A stretch of DNA of 52,182 bases from Zygnema cylindricum (GCA_037447655.1 JBBHKE010002560.1:240001-292182), one strand, 5' to 3'; positions 34,181 through 46,771 are shown, counted from the first letter of the stretch. Program-made: numbers and translations. The notes: generated from the letters alone by a model not told the origin.

Positions 34181-34579
34181 TTGTATTATATTCGCCTGTA
34201 AAGTGTTTCGGAAACTTATTGACGGTCCTCAGTATAAGGCACTCCTTTCCGTTTGCATTACAATCCGCAATCATCCAATTGATTACACGACGCGTGCAGC
34301 ATTTGTTGACACATATTGGAGCTTGCGTCTCACCACCGGGCTGATACCGTGGTCCACACGCAGTGAGTCTGGTGGTGAGTCCGGAGGTGAATTTGGGGGT
34401 GAGCCGTAATTGGACCCACCGCCTTCCATGAGGGTGTCCTCATTTTGTGATCCAATCCCTTCACCTGCCTCTCCCTCCCCCTCTTTCTTGCCCCACTCCA
34501 TCTCCTCCTCAACAGGAGGTGGGAAAAATACAGCGGGAGCTTTGGCTTTCGCCGCAAAAAAGGTGGTAATGGGCCACAT
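34181..34579 (-). pseudogene. Possible N-terminal exon of the pogo-like transposase
   Basis: Minus-strand frame from ATG at 34579: Pro/Glu/Gly-rich leader, then RRKLQYVSTNAARV. After a small frame shift near 34290 a protein-like stretch continues (VINWMIADCNANGKECLILR) to a GTAAGC donor at 34180. The style fits the DNA-binding leader of a pogo-like transposase whose core is at 24780-22986, which would place the unknown ORF and Copia-1 in its intron. This link is inference only. Confidence 0.35.
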
Positions 34580-34611
34580 ATTTTCTTAAGATAGTGACGA
34601 AAACTTGTCAA

Positions 34612-36298
34612 AGATAAATATGAACAAAAATAAAGCGCAACAACAAAGGTATATTTGAAGGGAGGAAAAGAGTGCCCTTGTTGGAGTTAACGAAGAGTTT
34701 ATAAAGGAGGGGAAGGGAATCTCTTGTGAAAAAAAGGAGGGAAAAGCTTGGTCAAAATTTCAACATTCAAAATTTTAAATGAAATATTTTGTTTGGAAGT
34801 CAAATATTTCGATTTTAAAAACGACACAGTGATAGCGGGAAGGTTCTAAAATTTGCGTCAATTTTCAACGTGAGAGTATACACGTGGTTGACAATGGACG
34901 TTTTTCATGAAAAAGGCGTGAGAAAACATGGCAGCTCATTGGGGTACAGATCTTTCTTGGAAAGGGAGCGGGTAAGACAGGCGTGTTTTGATGCATCGTA
35001 AAAAAATCCATAATGTTTGCGTGGATAAAAAATAGGACACTTGTAATCTTTGGCGACCAATCACGTGACATGAATTATTATTTGTTTGGTCAGCATGTAC
35101 TTTTTGGTTCATTTTAGTGTCATCATTTACTCTAATACGGAACAATGTTGACGTTAATACAGGTGAGACGTCTGAAAGACAGATGAGGTAACACCCTTAT
35201 TACAATTAAGACACATATTATCATACTTAACTCTAATAAAACCACCCAAAAGGGACGTTACTAGAATACATGAGATGCGGACGAACGGAACTACAGCCAT
35301 ACGTCCAAGTCACATGTAGAAACAGCGTGGCGTGTTAACCCTTCCGTAAACGTAAAAAAAAAAAAAAAAAAAAAAAACTTTACGTTACGCGGTATAGCGT
35401 TAACACATAAGAGCCGTAAAATTGCCTGATCGGTACGGATACTTGATTTGGCGCCGTCGTACAATTTTTAAGATTGTGTACGGTTACATATATTAACGTG
35501 TATAATCGTACGGAGAATATTCCATTTTTGCTATCCCCAAATTAGCATTAATGCCGAAATTAGAATAAACTTTTTTTTTCTAATTTACAAATTCTTAATT
35601 AGCGTCAATGACGGTATATTTACTTCCACACTATTTAAACTTTGACACTAATGACAATGCGCGGTGTACACATTGAAGGATATGAGGATGATTTTCCAAT
35701 AATAATTCTAATATGTAATAACGATGGGCAATGTACTCTGTTAACAAAAACAACGCAAAGGGGCCGTCGCGTTCATACTAAAACTTCGTCGCGTTCATAC
35801 TAAAACTTCGTCGCGTTCACACTTAAACTTCCTGCAACCATTTCATGAACTAATACTTTTTCATCGAATTCGTCACTCTATTTGAAACGTAGTAGTACAA
35901 ACGCGAGAAGATTTTGGCGGTCGAAGAAATCGGGATACATTTGTCCACATCCCAATTTGCCTCCCCTGCTTTTAGTCTTTGGCTGTCACCCATACGAAAT
36001 AAATTTAAATTTAGCGTGTCACACGTAACGTTGTTATCAATGCAACGTTTTTGTCACTGGCATATTCGTTTTTTTGTAAGAAGATTTTTCTTTGTTCCAA
36101 GAAATGCAGCAAGAAAATCTGGCAAAAATAAGGTTTTCATTTTTTCTGGAGAGAGGATGGGGAGAAAAACATCATGTTGCATGGTTTTATTGTACATAAA
36201 AACATGTACAAATAGCATATTCCAAAAAAATTATCAGTAAAAGAAATCACGGAATTTTTTATGGTTATAAACAACCACATTTTCCAATACATGCACCA
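34612..36298. other. Intergenic DNA with transposon debris
   Basis: No gene supported. It contains a run of 24 A at about 35354-35377 and a degraded family-A MITE end, in reverse orientation, finishing GCGCGGTG at 35666 and followed by TA. A short open frame at 35914-36240 has no recognisable character. Confidence 0.45.
35765..35830. repeat. 22-bp tandem repeat, three units
   Basis: CGTCGCGTTCATACTAAAAC is the start of each unit. The first two units are identical and the third has two changes. Confidence 0.85.
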
Positions 36299-36948
36299 TG
36301 TTGGATTATTGTTGTTTCGCGGTATTACTGCGAAGCGTCATACCAACATTTACTTGTTGACATGAAGTACCACGTCATCATACGAAACATACGATGTAAG
36401 TTTCGTGGTACAATTTTTTGAAGCGTCCGGGAACGAAACATACTATTTCGTTTCGCGTGACTTTAGTCTTTATATACAGGTGTTTCAATTTGCGTGCAGG
36501 TGTGTTCGTGAAGCGACACGTGTTTAAGTCAACGTTTGGAGTTTGTCGTTTCGAAGGAAGAAGCGTGTGCGCCTTCCTTCGTGGAACTTTCATTGAAGAG
36601 TGCACAGTCAGCTAGAGACAGACTTCGTCGCTACGCTAAGTTCTGCTTGTCTTATCTTATTGTCTCTTAGACTAGAGTATCTAGTATATAGGCAGCAATG
36701 TATATGTGCAGAGTATTGAATATCATATGATTGAATCATAGAGGATTAATCTTGGAGTAAGAGATTTTTTAAAGAGGATAGAGAAGAGATAGAAGAGAGA
36801 AGAGAGATGATGTAAAGAGGCTCGGCCAAGAACACTTATAAATCTTTTTGGCTGAATATTCCTCTTGTCTTTTATGAGCTTCCGTTGTGTAAATGATTTA
36901 TGTCTTATGAATTATTTTAAGTGAAACTCTTTTGCTCAAGATCCTACA
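36299..36948 (+). repeat. Copia-2 5' LTR
   Basis: About 650 bp from TGTTGGATTATTG to ATCCTACA, with the end set by the primer site that follows. A TATATA box lies at 36471-36476. Confidence 0.8.
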
Positions 36949-36966
36949 ATTGTTATCGGAGCTAGT
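36949..36966 (+). other. Copia-2 primer binding site
   Basis: TTGTTATCGGAGC is close to the TGGTATCAGAGC site complementary to initiator Met tRNA used by plant Copia elements, and sits directly after the 5' LTR. Confidence 0.75.
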
Positions 36967-36990
36967 GCTTCGGAGATAGCGAGGGAGCGC

Positions 36991-39900
36991 ATGGGGAGGA
37001 AGAAGAATAGAATTACTCCCTCCCCCATGTCGACTTCGGAGAGAGCAAGAGAGTTCTGTTTTTCGGGTTCTCAATTTGAGGAGACCCGAAATACGGAGAG
37101 AAAATTTGAGGAGATGTTTGATACATTAATGAGATATGTAGATTCACGATTTCAAACTCAATCTAGTGAGAAAAGATAATTTGCTTCATTTCAGGCTGCC
37201 GATCCATTCAGTGGAGGAGCTAACGAGAGTGAGTTAAAAGAGAGAATTAGGAAAGGTAAAGCAAAGTTAGAGGAAGATTCAGATTTTGAAGAGGCATTGG
37301 ATAATGAAGATGATTATAATATGTCGGGGAAATCCGTGGCCTTTAATGGCGCCAATTATGCGGTTTGGAAGAAGTTTATTTCAGGCCAACTTATTCTCAA
37401 GAAGCTTTGGAGAATTGTCAATGGAGAGGAGAAGATGCCAACGAAAAGCAAGGCACGTGCTCAATGGAGGTTGAAAGATATTGCGGCAACGACCGGTTTG
37501 ATGAAGAATTGCACTTCTTCCGTGCTTGATCATTTCCTTGCTCACGGCACGGCCCATGAGTGTTGGCAAGCACTTGAAAAGCAATATGAGAAAGGCGTTG
37601 AGAACAAGGGTCAATATGTTTATACGGACTTTATGAATTTTAAAATCAAGTCAAATGAATTGATGGATGATGCCGTGAAACGCTTCAATATTATACTCGA
37701 GCAATTACTCAACAATGGTCGAGTTATTTTGGATGCGGATAAATTAAGTGTGTTTCTTAACGCTTTGCCGGAGAAGCTTTTGCATCTTAAAGCTATTTTA
37801 CGAGCGAAGGCGGATAATACTTTCGGATTCACCGTTAATTTTATCAAAATGTCGGAGGGAACTCCATCAGCTTCTTCAAGTGGAGGAGGAGGAGTTCTCA
37901 ACTCTACTACTCTCGAAACCCCAGATCTTAACTATGCCGGTGGTAGAGGAGGTGGTAGAGGAGGTGGCCCGAGAGGTGGTGGTGGCGGCCGAGGCAACAA
38001 GAGGGAGCAAGGTCGTCCACCGAAAGTCCCTTCGGATCTTTCAAATGTGACATGCTACCGGTGTAACCGGCTTGGACATTTGTCTTCATCTTGTCCGGAT
38101 AAAGATAAGCAATGCCATTTTTGCGGTAAGTGGGGGCATACGATCCCTCAATGTTATGCAAAGAGTGGAGATTTCGATAGTGGAAGAGGAGGTAGAGGAG
38201 GTGATAGAGGCGCTCGAGGTGCCGGCCGAGGAGAACGCCGCGGTGGTGGTCGTGGTTACGGTAATGCAAATTACTTTGACTATGGTAATGAAACCGGTGA
38301 TGATTTTCCGGTTCTGAACCTTACCCTTGATTCGGTAAGTAGTGGAGGAAATTTGGAGAAAGAGTGGATCATTGATACGGGGGCATCTCACCATGTTTGC
38401 ACGGATGCTACCTTGTTTGATGATATGAGGGAACTCACGGTTCCAAAGTTTATTACGGTTGCAAGTGGCCATGTCATTTCGGTTGGTACGGTTGGCACGG
38501 TTTGGCTTGATCTTCTTTCATGGGATATTGATGGGAAAGAGAGATCGACGGAGTATCGTCTTCAAAATACTCTTTATATTCCAGACGGTTCGATTAATTT
38601 GTTAAGCGTTCCACAAATCTAAAAGAGTGGTGGAAGAATACTTGCGAGAGGTGATCAATCTATTGAGATTTGGAATGAGAAGGGGAATGTTATTGGAGAA
38701 GGAGTTGTGACGGATGCGAATCATAGTCGGCTCTTATGGAGGAGGCCGAAATCTAAAGTTCCCACCAAGAGAATTTCACATCAAATCTCGGAGTTGAAAG
38801 GTGATCTTACCTTATGGCATCATCGAATGTGTCACACATCCGAGGTAAGTTTGAAGAAGATGATTTGTCATTCTTCGGTGTGGGGTTTGGACCTTGCATC
38901 CAGTGAGAAGGTGAACGGATGCGGAGGATGTAGCAAAGGACGTCAAATTCGGAAATCCCATCCGAATAAAGACATCAAGCATCGAGCTGAAAGTCCTTTC
39001 GAGGTTGTCCACATCGATCTTTGTGGACATATTAAACCCGAGACAATTGGAGGTAATAAGTATACTTTGGTAATTGTTGATGACTTCTCTCGGAAGTTAT
39101 GGGTGTATTTATTGAAAAAGAAATCGGATGCATTTGAAAAATTTAAAGAATGGCATGTGATGGCCGAAAGGCAAATTGATAAGAAGCTTAAGTCCATTCC
39201 TTCGGACAATGGAGGGGAGTTTGTTGTTTTTGAGGGGTATTGAAAGGAGTGGGGGATAAGGCATCAATTCACGGCGCCTTATTCTCCGGAGTCAAATGGA
39301 GTGGCCGAGAGGAAGAATCGTACCTTACAAGAAATGGTTCGTGTGATGGTTCATAGCTCCGGACGAGAGATGTTTTTGTGGGGAGATGCGATTCTTACGG
39401 CGAATTATATTTGTAACCGAAGACTCACTTTGGTTTCCGGAAGTAAAACACTTAAGGAGTTATGGAGTGGGAGAAAGCCCACGGTTCATCATTTGAGAAT
39501 TTGGGGATGTCATGCTACAGTTTATGTGGAATCAATCAAGAGGAAGGGGAAATTTGCTCCAAGGTGTTGGCCGGGAATTTTTGTTGGTTATAGCGCGAAG
39601 GGGAATTTGAACCGAATGTATGATCCGGCTCGTCACACCGTGGAGGAATCTCGGAATGTGGATTTTCATGAGGATCTCAAATCCGCCATGAATTCCGTTG
39701 GGAAATTTAAAGAGAATTTAAATTTTTATGAGGAGAGTGAAATTGAGATTTTTCCGTTCATTGGGGATTCGGAATTCGATGTGGAACTGAATGAGAAAAC
39801 TAAGAAAAAGAATTTGAAGAAATCGGTTGAAATTGAATTTGAAAGTAAGAGTAATGGATCTTTAGATTCCCGAGTGCTTTCGAACATTCAAAAATCTCAA

Positions 39901-41676
39901 AGTTCTAAATCGAGTTCTAAATCGAGTGAGAAGGAAATTGAAATTGAGTCCGAGGAAGAGAAAGAGGAAAAGGAGGAAGAGCAAGTTATTAGAAGGAGCT
40001 CTCGGAGTACAAAGGGAAAGAAACCGGAGAAACTCACTTACGATCGAAAAGGGGAAAATGCATCGAATTCGCATTATTTTCTTTCCGATGCTAAGGAGAC
40101 GGAGTTTCTTTTGTAGCAATCACTTACGGAAAATATGACCAGCGACCCTCAATCTTATGTCAAGGCTAGGAGGTCGGTTGATTGGGAGAGTAAGTGGAAT
40201 CCGGCGTGGGAGAAAGAATTTAAGTCGGTGGTTGATAATCGAACTTTTGAGGAAATGAAATTACCGGAGGGGAAAAAGGCGATTGATGCAAAATGGGTGT
40301 TTAAAACCAAAACTGGAGAGTCGGGTGAAATAATTAAGTACAAGGCGAGGCTTGTTTGTAAGGGGTTCGAACAACGTGAGGGAATCGATTTTAAGGAGAC
40401 TTATGCTCCCGTGGTGAATTTCGACTCACTACGGATTATTATTGCAATTGCAGCGATGGGGAAGAAGCACGTCCATCAAATGGACGTTGAAACCGCGTTT
40501 TTAAATGGTGAGTTGGAAGAAGAGGTATATATGAAGGTACCTGAAGATGTCTCTCCTTTGCAGGAAGGAAATGTATGGCGTTTGCGAAAGTCATTATATG
40601 GTTTGAAACAAGCACCACGCACTTGGTATTTGAGACTTCATCAAGTAATATTGAAGTTTGGATTTGTACGGACTACGTCCTATTCTGGAGTGTATGTGAA
40701 AGGTGAAGGAGTTGATCAAATCATCTTTTCTGTTTATGTGGATGATTTCTTGATGGCATGCGACAAGTTGGATCGCATTAATGAGTTGAAATGTTACCTT
40801 GGATTACATTTCAAAGTTACGGATCTTGGAGAGGTACGATATATTTTGGGGATTGAAGTGATACGTGACAAAGAGGGGAACATTAAATTGAGTCAAGCTC
40901 AATATTGTAAGGAGATTTTGGAGAGATTTGGTATGTCTGACGCGAAACCGCTTTCTACACCGTTGGATGCAAACCTACACATTCGTAAGTTTGAAGAGGA
41001 GGATTCTATCGACGTACCATATCGAGAGGCGGTTGGTTCACTTATGTACCTTAGCGTTGGTACTCGTCCAGATATTTCGGCCGCGGTTTCCATCGTCAGC
41101 CGTTATTGTCACGAGCCAAAGAAGGCACACTGGGAGGCCGTACGACGTATCTTTCGATACTTGGTTGGTACGATTGATCTTAGACTTTTGTTTACTTCTG
41201 ACAAAAATTCTTTGGAGTGTGTTGGGTATTGTGACGCGGATTGGGGCGGTGATTTTGATTCAAGTAATTCCACGTCAGGATATGCATTTATTTTCGGAGG
41301 AGCTACGATCTCGTGGAGTTCTAGGCTACAACCTACGGTTGCGTTGAGTTCCACAGAATCTGAGTATATGGCTGCGTGTCATGCAGCTAAGGCTTTGATT
41401 TGGATAAAGAACATGTTACGTGAGTTAAGCATTCCTATTGGTAATATGACGATTTATTCTAACAGCATGAGTTCGATGGCGTTGGCGAAAAATCCTGTGT
41501 TTCACAAGAGGACGAAACACATCAGGATCTAATGGCATTTTGTAAGAGATTTGGTTACGGCGAACGAGATTGTGTTTTCTTACGTACCTACAAAAGAGGA
41601 GGCGGCTGACTTGTTGACAAAGGCTGCTACACATGATGTGTTTGAGAGGGGACGACCGAAACTTGGATTATTTTGA
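36991..41676 (+). pseudogene. Copia-2 Gag-Pol polyprotein with five nonsense codons
   Basis: One frame of 1562 codons runs from ATG at 36991 to TGA at 41674-41676. It is broken only by in-frame stops: TAA 37177, TAA 38620, TGA 39241, TAG 40114 and TAA 41530 (first base of each). There is no frameshift. Domains in order: Gag with two CCHC knuckles (38053-38094 CYRCNRLGHLSSSC; 38113-38154 CHFCGKWGHTIPQC) set in Gly/Arg-rich linkers; protease DTGAS at 38374; integrase with HIDLCG, PSDNGGEF and NGVAERKN; reverse transcriptase with YVDD near 40734; RNase H with YCDADWG and STESEYMA. The last RNase H acidic motif reads YSNSMSS where an Asp is usual. The element cannot make a full product. Confidence 0.92.
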
Positions 41677-41708
41677 AGAGTTTGGCGATTCGACAATAAG
41701 AGGGGGAT

Positions 41709-42012
41709 TGTTGGATTATTGTCGTTTCGCGGTATTTCTGCGAAGCGTCATACCAACATTTAATTGTTGACATGAAGTACCCATCATCATACGAAACGTA
41801 CGATGTAAGTTTCGTGGTACAATTTTTTGAAGCGTCCGCGAACGAAACATACTATTTCGTTTCGCGTGACTTTTTCTTTATATACAGGTGTTTCAATTTG
41901 CGTGCAGGTGTGTTCGTGAAGCGACACGTGTTTAAGTCAACGTTTGGAGTTTGTCGTTTCGAAGGAAGAAGCGTGTGCGCCTTCCTTCGTGGAACTTTCA
42001 TTGAAGAGTGCA
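41709..42012 (+). repeat. Copia-2 3' LTR, truncated
   Basis: 304 bp matching 36299-36604 and ending abruptly at GAGTGCA; the remaining ~345 bp of the LTR are absent. The preceding AGAGGGGGAT is the likely polypurine tract. Confidence 0.85.
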
Positions 42013-43250
42013 TTGCCAGCTGGCGGTTTGGAGAGTTAGACTAGGACAGCCATAGTGGTTGCTACCGCCCTTTGTGCTGCTTCTGTCGGATTTTTTTTAA
42101 AGTCAGCGAGAGAGATGGAGAGGGAGGGAGAGTGGGAGAGGAGAGAACGGAGAGGGAGAGGAGAGAGGAAAGAAAACGAGAGAGTGGGAGAGGAGTCACG
42201 CATTGTCACATGCTCCGAACTTGAAAGGTGCAATCCATTTTGAAGCTGGAGGATGCTGGGTTGCTGGGAAACTATCCCGAGATCATGGCAAAAATGGCTG
42301 GAATAGTGGGAATATAAGCCAACTCACGGGATAACTCTGAGAAAGAGGGTTTGCCTGTATTTGACACTATTGCGGAAACACTAATGTGAAGTTGCAACTT
42401 CCTCAAGGACAGGGCTTTCCTGTTGGTTATGACCACCTTTTTCTGCCCCAGGTCACGCGATTTTAGAACTGTTCGCTGGACTTTTGGAGAGATGTTGTGA
42501 ATTAGGGTTTTATTAGACTCCGGAGATTGGCTCTTTGTGTCCTGCGTTAGGCGACTACACTGGTTTATAGTAGGTCTGATGGTTTCGCAGGGCTCAGGGA
42601 GCTTTGAATAGTCTTATTGATGTTTAAGGATTGTAGGAAGCGGTAGTGTATACGTGTGTTCAGTGACTATTGGACACCGTTGTTACTAATGATGCCTTCA
42701 GAAGAAAAGCTAACCCTTGTCAAGATTCAAAGTTTTTGATCAGGTTGAGTTTTTTGCCTGTACTCTTTTATAATATTCTTTGCCTCGGTTAGTGGGTACT
42801 TTGACCATTCTCTGATGTCTAATTACAGCTTTGACTGTTGGAGCATGAGAATCCGGGGAAGGCTCTCATGTTGGCTTTCACTGTGATGGTCGTCCTTCGA
42901 TGTCTGTTTGGATGGTTTTTGGGTTTATCAGGTTTACAGTGGGTTGGTGTATATGTGTGCCTGTTTTCAGTTCTGCTTGGTATGTTTGGTTGTGTATCTG
43001 ATTGTCCTTTCTATTTTCTTTTTCCTCATGCTCTGTTGTTTTGGCTTCTCTTATCTTGTGCTCTTGTTTTGGTCTTACTTTTGCCTTTATGTAAACTTGT
43101 GGGTTCATACCACGTGTTTCTAGGTGAAGGTCATTAGTATTGTGGTTGATTGTTTGCCTCATTTGGTAAGGGGCACCATGATTTTGTTTTCACATATGCG
43201 AGTGATGATAGGCAGGCTCTACGATGTGTTTGGACTTCCTTCTTGTCACG
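42013..43250. other. Unassigned DNA next to truncated Copia-2
   Basis: A GA-rich patch (42105-42195) is followed by about 1 kb of T/G-rich sequence unlike the surrounding AT-rich, GTAC-rich DNA. The open frame at 42838-43137 is hydrophobic but has no ATG at its start and no family likeness. It could be part of another element that replaced the LTR end. Confidence 0.4.
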
Positions 43251-44209
43251 CAGTCTGTTTTCTCATTTGAAGTCGATGGTCGATACAGAATAGCGTAACT
43301 TTTTAAAGTGATGGGTTTGTGAGAAATCAATTTTTTTGTAAAATTCATTTTTTTTGGAAGTACCGAATAGTGCGGATTCACAATCACTACCGATTTTTTC
43401 AAATTGACCTCTCCGGTTTTTAGGTATTATTCGTGCGTTTGAATCGTGAGTAAAATACGATTTGAACAACTATAGTTTTTACTCATAAAATATTTTGTTA
43501 CTTAGTGCATATAATATGGGTGAATTTCTATAAGGAAATTCTGTAATAGTACGGGCCGATATTACGGGCTGTTTTATTCTGAACGATTTTCCTTCTCGTT
43601 TGCCTGTAAACCACGTGGTCTAAATTGAGTGGAACCAAGGAATCTAAGATCGGATATCGAAAATCGTGAAAGATGCGTCACACCGACCAATTTTAACTTA
43701 AAATCTTCATTTGCATACCATGTAATTGCTTACCAAGTCATCGACAACACAACTTTTTTACTATTTAGAGACGCCTCGTCTTCTATACTATCTCAGTTTT
43801 TAGGGCTCCTGTTTATTCGCGTGACGAAAGAGCGTCACCAAAAATAGCGTGACGAAAGAGCGTTACGAAATCACTTATGGATTTTCGGTTGGATTTTGAA
43901 AAGTACATATCATGTGCAAATTGTGAGAATTACAGCGGTGGTCCATCATGACACTTATTTTCATCATCCCACGTGTCGCGACTCTTCAATTTTTGTAATT
44001 GACAACGTACGTCGAGGAGGTAGGTTGTCAAGTACAAAAGAATAAATATCTAGCCGTTAGTGTAAACTCACGTGACTTCGGAATATATGTGACAAGATTA
44101 TTTGTAATGATTCTATGTTTCGCCCATAGAAACAAAAAAAATGGTACGGCGTAGTACGGACAAAGTCCGCATTCTGTAAACAGCCTCACTTTTCGTGTGA
44201 CTAGTAAAT

Positions 44210-44515
44210 CACGCCCGTTACACGGGCATGGACTGTGTCCTATCTTTCATGCCCGTTACACGAACCCGGACAGTGTTCCTTTTGTCATGCCCGTTTTTCA
44301 TTCTCGTTACACTTGGGACCTTGTCCTTTTAATCAAAACATCGAAGTTTTATTGATTGTTTTAGACGTCCGTACGGATATTTGTAGACGCGACCCAAAAC
44401 AAAACGATTGACAAAACCGGTTGACAGGATCGAGCAACCAAGATCGATTTTATGGACAGTGTCCCGTTTATCATGCCCGTTTACACGCGCATGGACCGCG
44501 TCCTGTTTATCGAAA
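44210..44515. repeat. Degenerate repeats around CATGCCCGTTACACG
   Basis: Copies at about 44214, 44250, 44286 and 44472, each followed by a GGAC..TGTCC or similar word. The first contains the small palindrome GCCCGTTACACGGGC. Two longer segments with ACGACCC-like and AAAACAAAACGAT-like words also recur at 44390 and 44570. Confidence 0.6.
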
Positions 44516-44642
44516 CGTCTAAGTACCTTTTGTACTATTCAAGACGTACGAGTACATACATTTGAAGACGTGACCCAAAACAACATAACGATAGACGGAA
44601 ATTCGCGATTGACGGAAAATAAGACGGTCACGAACGAAGGAC

Positions 44643-44672
44643 AATGAGTCTTCAGATGGCTGAAGACTCATT
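44643..44672. repeat. Perfect 13-bp stem hairpin
   Basis: Arms AATGAGTCTTCAG and its exact complement around an ATGG loop. No U-tract follows on either strand, and no gene end is nearby. Confidence 0.85.
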
Positions 44673-45875
44673 ACTGCAGGTGGCGGTTTCATCTATATTC
44701 GTTGACAGGATCGAGCAGCCAAAATCTGACGGTTATAAACGATTGTCGATGGGGCACTTTTGAAAGTTACCCAATCGTTGAGGTCGCCCAATGGGACAAA
44801 TTTACTTGTTTCCTGAGGTCGGCCGAGGGACAAAGCTACCGGTTCGCTGATGTTGGTTGAGGGACACGCCGTTAACGGGTGCAGACTGACGGAAAGTGGG
44901 CCTATTTAAAGGTTTTCAAAGAGACAACCAACGGTCTATAATTTGTATAAAGTTGGATTTTCACCCTAAGGTGTAAGATTCCATTAGGTGAAAAATGGGG
45001 TTGTTTACTGGACACCGTACACTTATGTACGGATTAGTACTTTTTTTTTGTTTGCCAGACGAAACATGCTTAGCCCGTGGTTCCATTATGCAGTGGCACT
45101 TGACATAAAAAATTACGTTTACTGGATCCTTCGTTCCATTGTGTCGGTTAAGTAACTGACTTTTTTTCCGCGTGGCACATGTTGGTTGGCTCCACGTAAG
45201 AAACTATTACGATCTTGCGAATCTGTAAAGAATCTTTGACAGCGGAATTTGTGACCACATATTTGTACCAGCGGAGGTAAAAAAGGGACTCGTAAGGAGC
45301 TATTCGATAAAAAATTGTACGGGCATACGAAACTTTAGATTTATATAAGCCTACGAAAACGTCAGAATGGTTAGTGGATGGCAACAGTAGAGTGAAAGAA
45401 TATCCTCCGTCAAATATTATATCGAGGCTTCTGGTGGCCTCACGTCCAACCCTCGCGTAAGGCAAATGGCCTATGCGACTTGTAGCCTCCTGATCGCGCG
45501 ATCATCTTATATATTTTTATAATTTACGCACGGCAAAATATTATTCTTCAATCTCTTAAAATTAACCTACTTCAGGTTACTTATTGCAAACTGAATGGCT
45601 TTACCAATGGCGTATCTGATTCTGCATCCGACAATATATGTTTACGCCCATAACCTTGGAGAATCAAATCGATCATTTCGTAACCATGTTTTTCTGACAA
45701 CTAAAAAAGGTACGGTTGTATACGAAACAGTACAACCTCGTTTTTTCCCTAATGAAACTTCAACCTTAGTGGAATGTTGTCGGGATTCTCCAACATTATA
45801 GGCTTAAGCATTGACCATTAGTTTTTTCACTTTTTCATATCCGCGAAGCAATCACGCAAATCGTCAAGTGTGTTA

Positions 45876-46771
45876 GGGCGTGTTCCCATGTAACCGAAAC
45901 TTTGAAACGTTACTTTGTATTTTAGCGCAGATTTTACGGTGTACTTTGTCAATCATTACTTGCGCTTTCATTACTTCAAATCTGTGACAGTCTGCAAAAT
46001 GTGCGACAGCCTACGATAGTACGAAACGAAATGTAGACGACTACGAAACTTCCTGAAATTAGTGACGTCTACAAAAACGGCGACGGTTGTAGACGTCGAG
46101 GTTTTTGTGACATTGTAGATGTTTAGGGTTTTGTGACATTGCGATGTTATGCTACCTTGCGAAGCCATGCTACCTTATGACGTCATCAACACGTAAACTT
46201 TCCGCCATGGCTTCCCGATTTCTTTTTCTTACCATTTATCATTCGATCTGCCATCAAAATGAGACCAAAAATATTTAAAGAAAAGGAAAAATATATTTCT
46301 TTTATTTTATTCTATTATTGCTGTATTTCATTTAGAGATGAGAGAAAGAGGAGCGGTCGAATGAAAAAGATGGGGAGAGACGAGGCCATTGTAAATTTTT
46401 GCTAAGGACCCATGAATGAAAGTGGAGGTCCGAGACCCCAACGATTTTTTTCCGTACATGCTTGTCATTTTTGTACGTAAAATTTTCGAATACGTTTCAC
46501 GCGTGTAATTCCGGCTTTCTATTCGTCGATAGGTTGTTATTTTGGTTAGAATCAGATCGCGATTTGATTCCATTACAAGTGTGAAGATGAGCTGAAGTGA
46601 GTCGCGATGATAATAACGCCAAATTGCCGTACCTTCCAAGTTCCAAGATGACGCAAAATGTACTTGTGTTTTTGCCCATTTTTCGTACGGCGTAATATTT
46701 TATCGTTGGAAGTCCCATTTTTTGTGAAAACGACGGAAAAATCCCTTACTTGAACACATGGGAACACGCCC
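45876..46771. mobile_element. Non-autonomous inverted-repeat element, PIF/Harbinger-like
   Basis: 896 bp bounded by perfect 16-bp inverted ends GGGCGTGTTCCCATGT. The left flank is TTA and the right flank ATA, near the TWA target duplication of PIF/Harbinger elements. The interior has no transposase; it contains repeated GTGACATTG..ATG and CTACCTTGCGAAGCCATG-like words. A related TACTTTGTATTTTAGCGC word occurs at about 51782, hinting at a second partial copy. Confidence 0.7.

Larger units (their letters stand above)
36299..42012 (+). mobile_element. Ty1/Copia LTR retrotransposon Copia-2, 3'-truncated, old
   Basis: 5' LTR 36299-36948, tRNA-iMet-type primer site, Gag-Pol frame, then a 3' LTR that matches only the first 304 bp of the 5' LTR. 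The shared LTR parts differ at roughly ten places including small indels, so this copy is clearly older than Copia-1. No target duplication was found, as expected if the 3' end was lost. Confidence 0.92.
43251..45875. other. Intergenic DNA, repeat-derived
   Basis: No gene supported. The short frame at 45595-45801 begins with ATG but shows no recognisable character. Degenerate repeats and a strong hairpin in this stretch are listed separately. Confidence 0.45.

Noticed and set aside
36991-41676. Reassigned stop codons as the reason for internal stops in Copia-2
   Set aside because: All three stop types occur internally, and the host genes end in TAG and TGA with normal family lengths.
42838-43137. 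99-aa hydrophobic frame as a membrane protein
   Set aside because: No ATG at the frame start, T/G-biased sequence explains the Leu/Val/Phe/Cys content, no likeness to a family.
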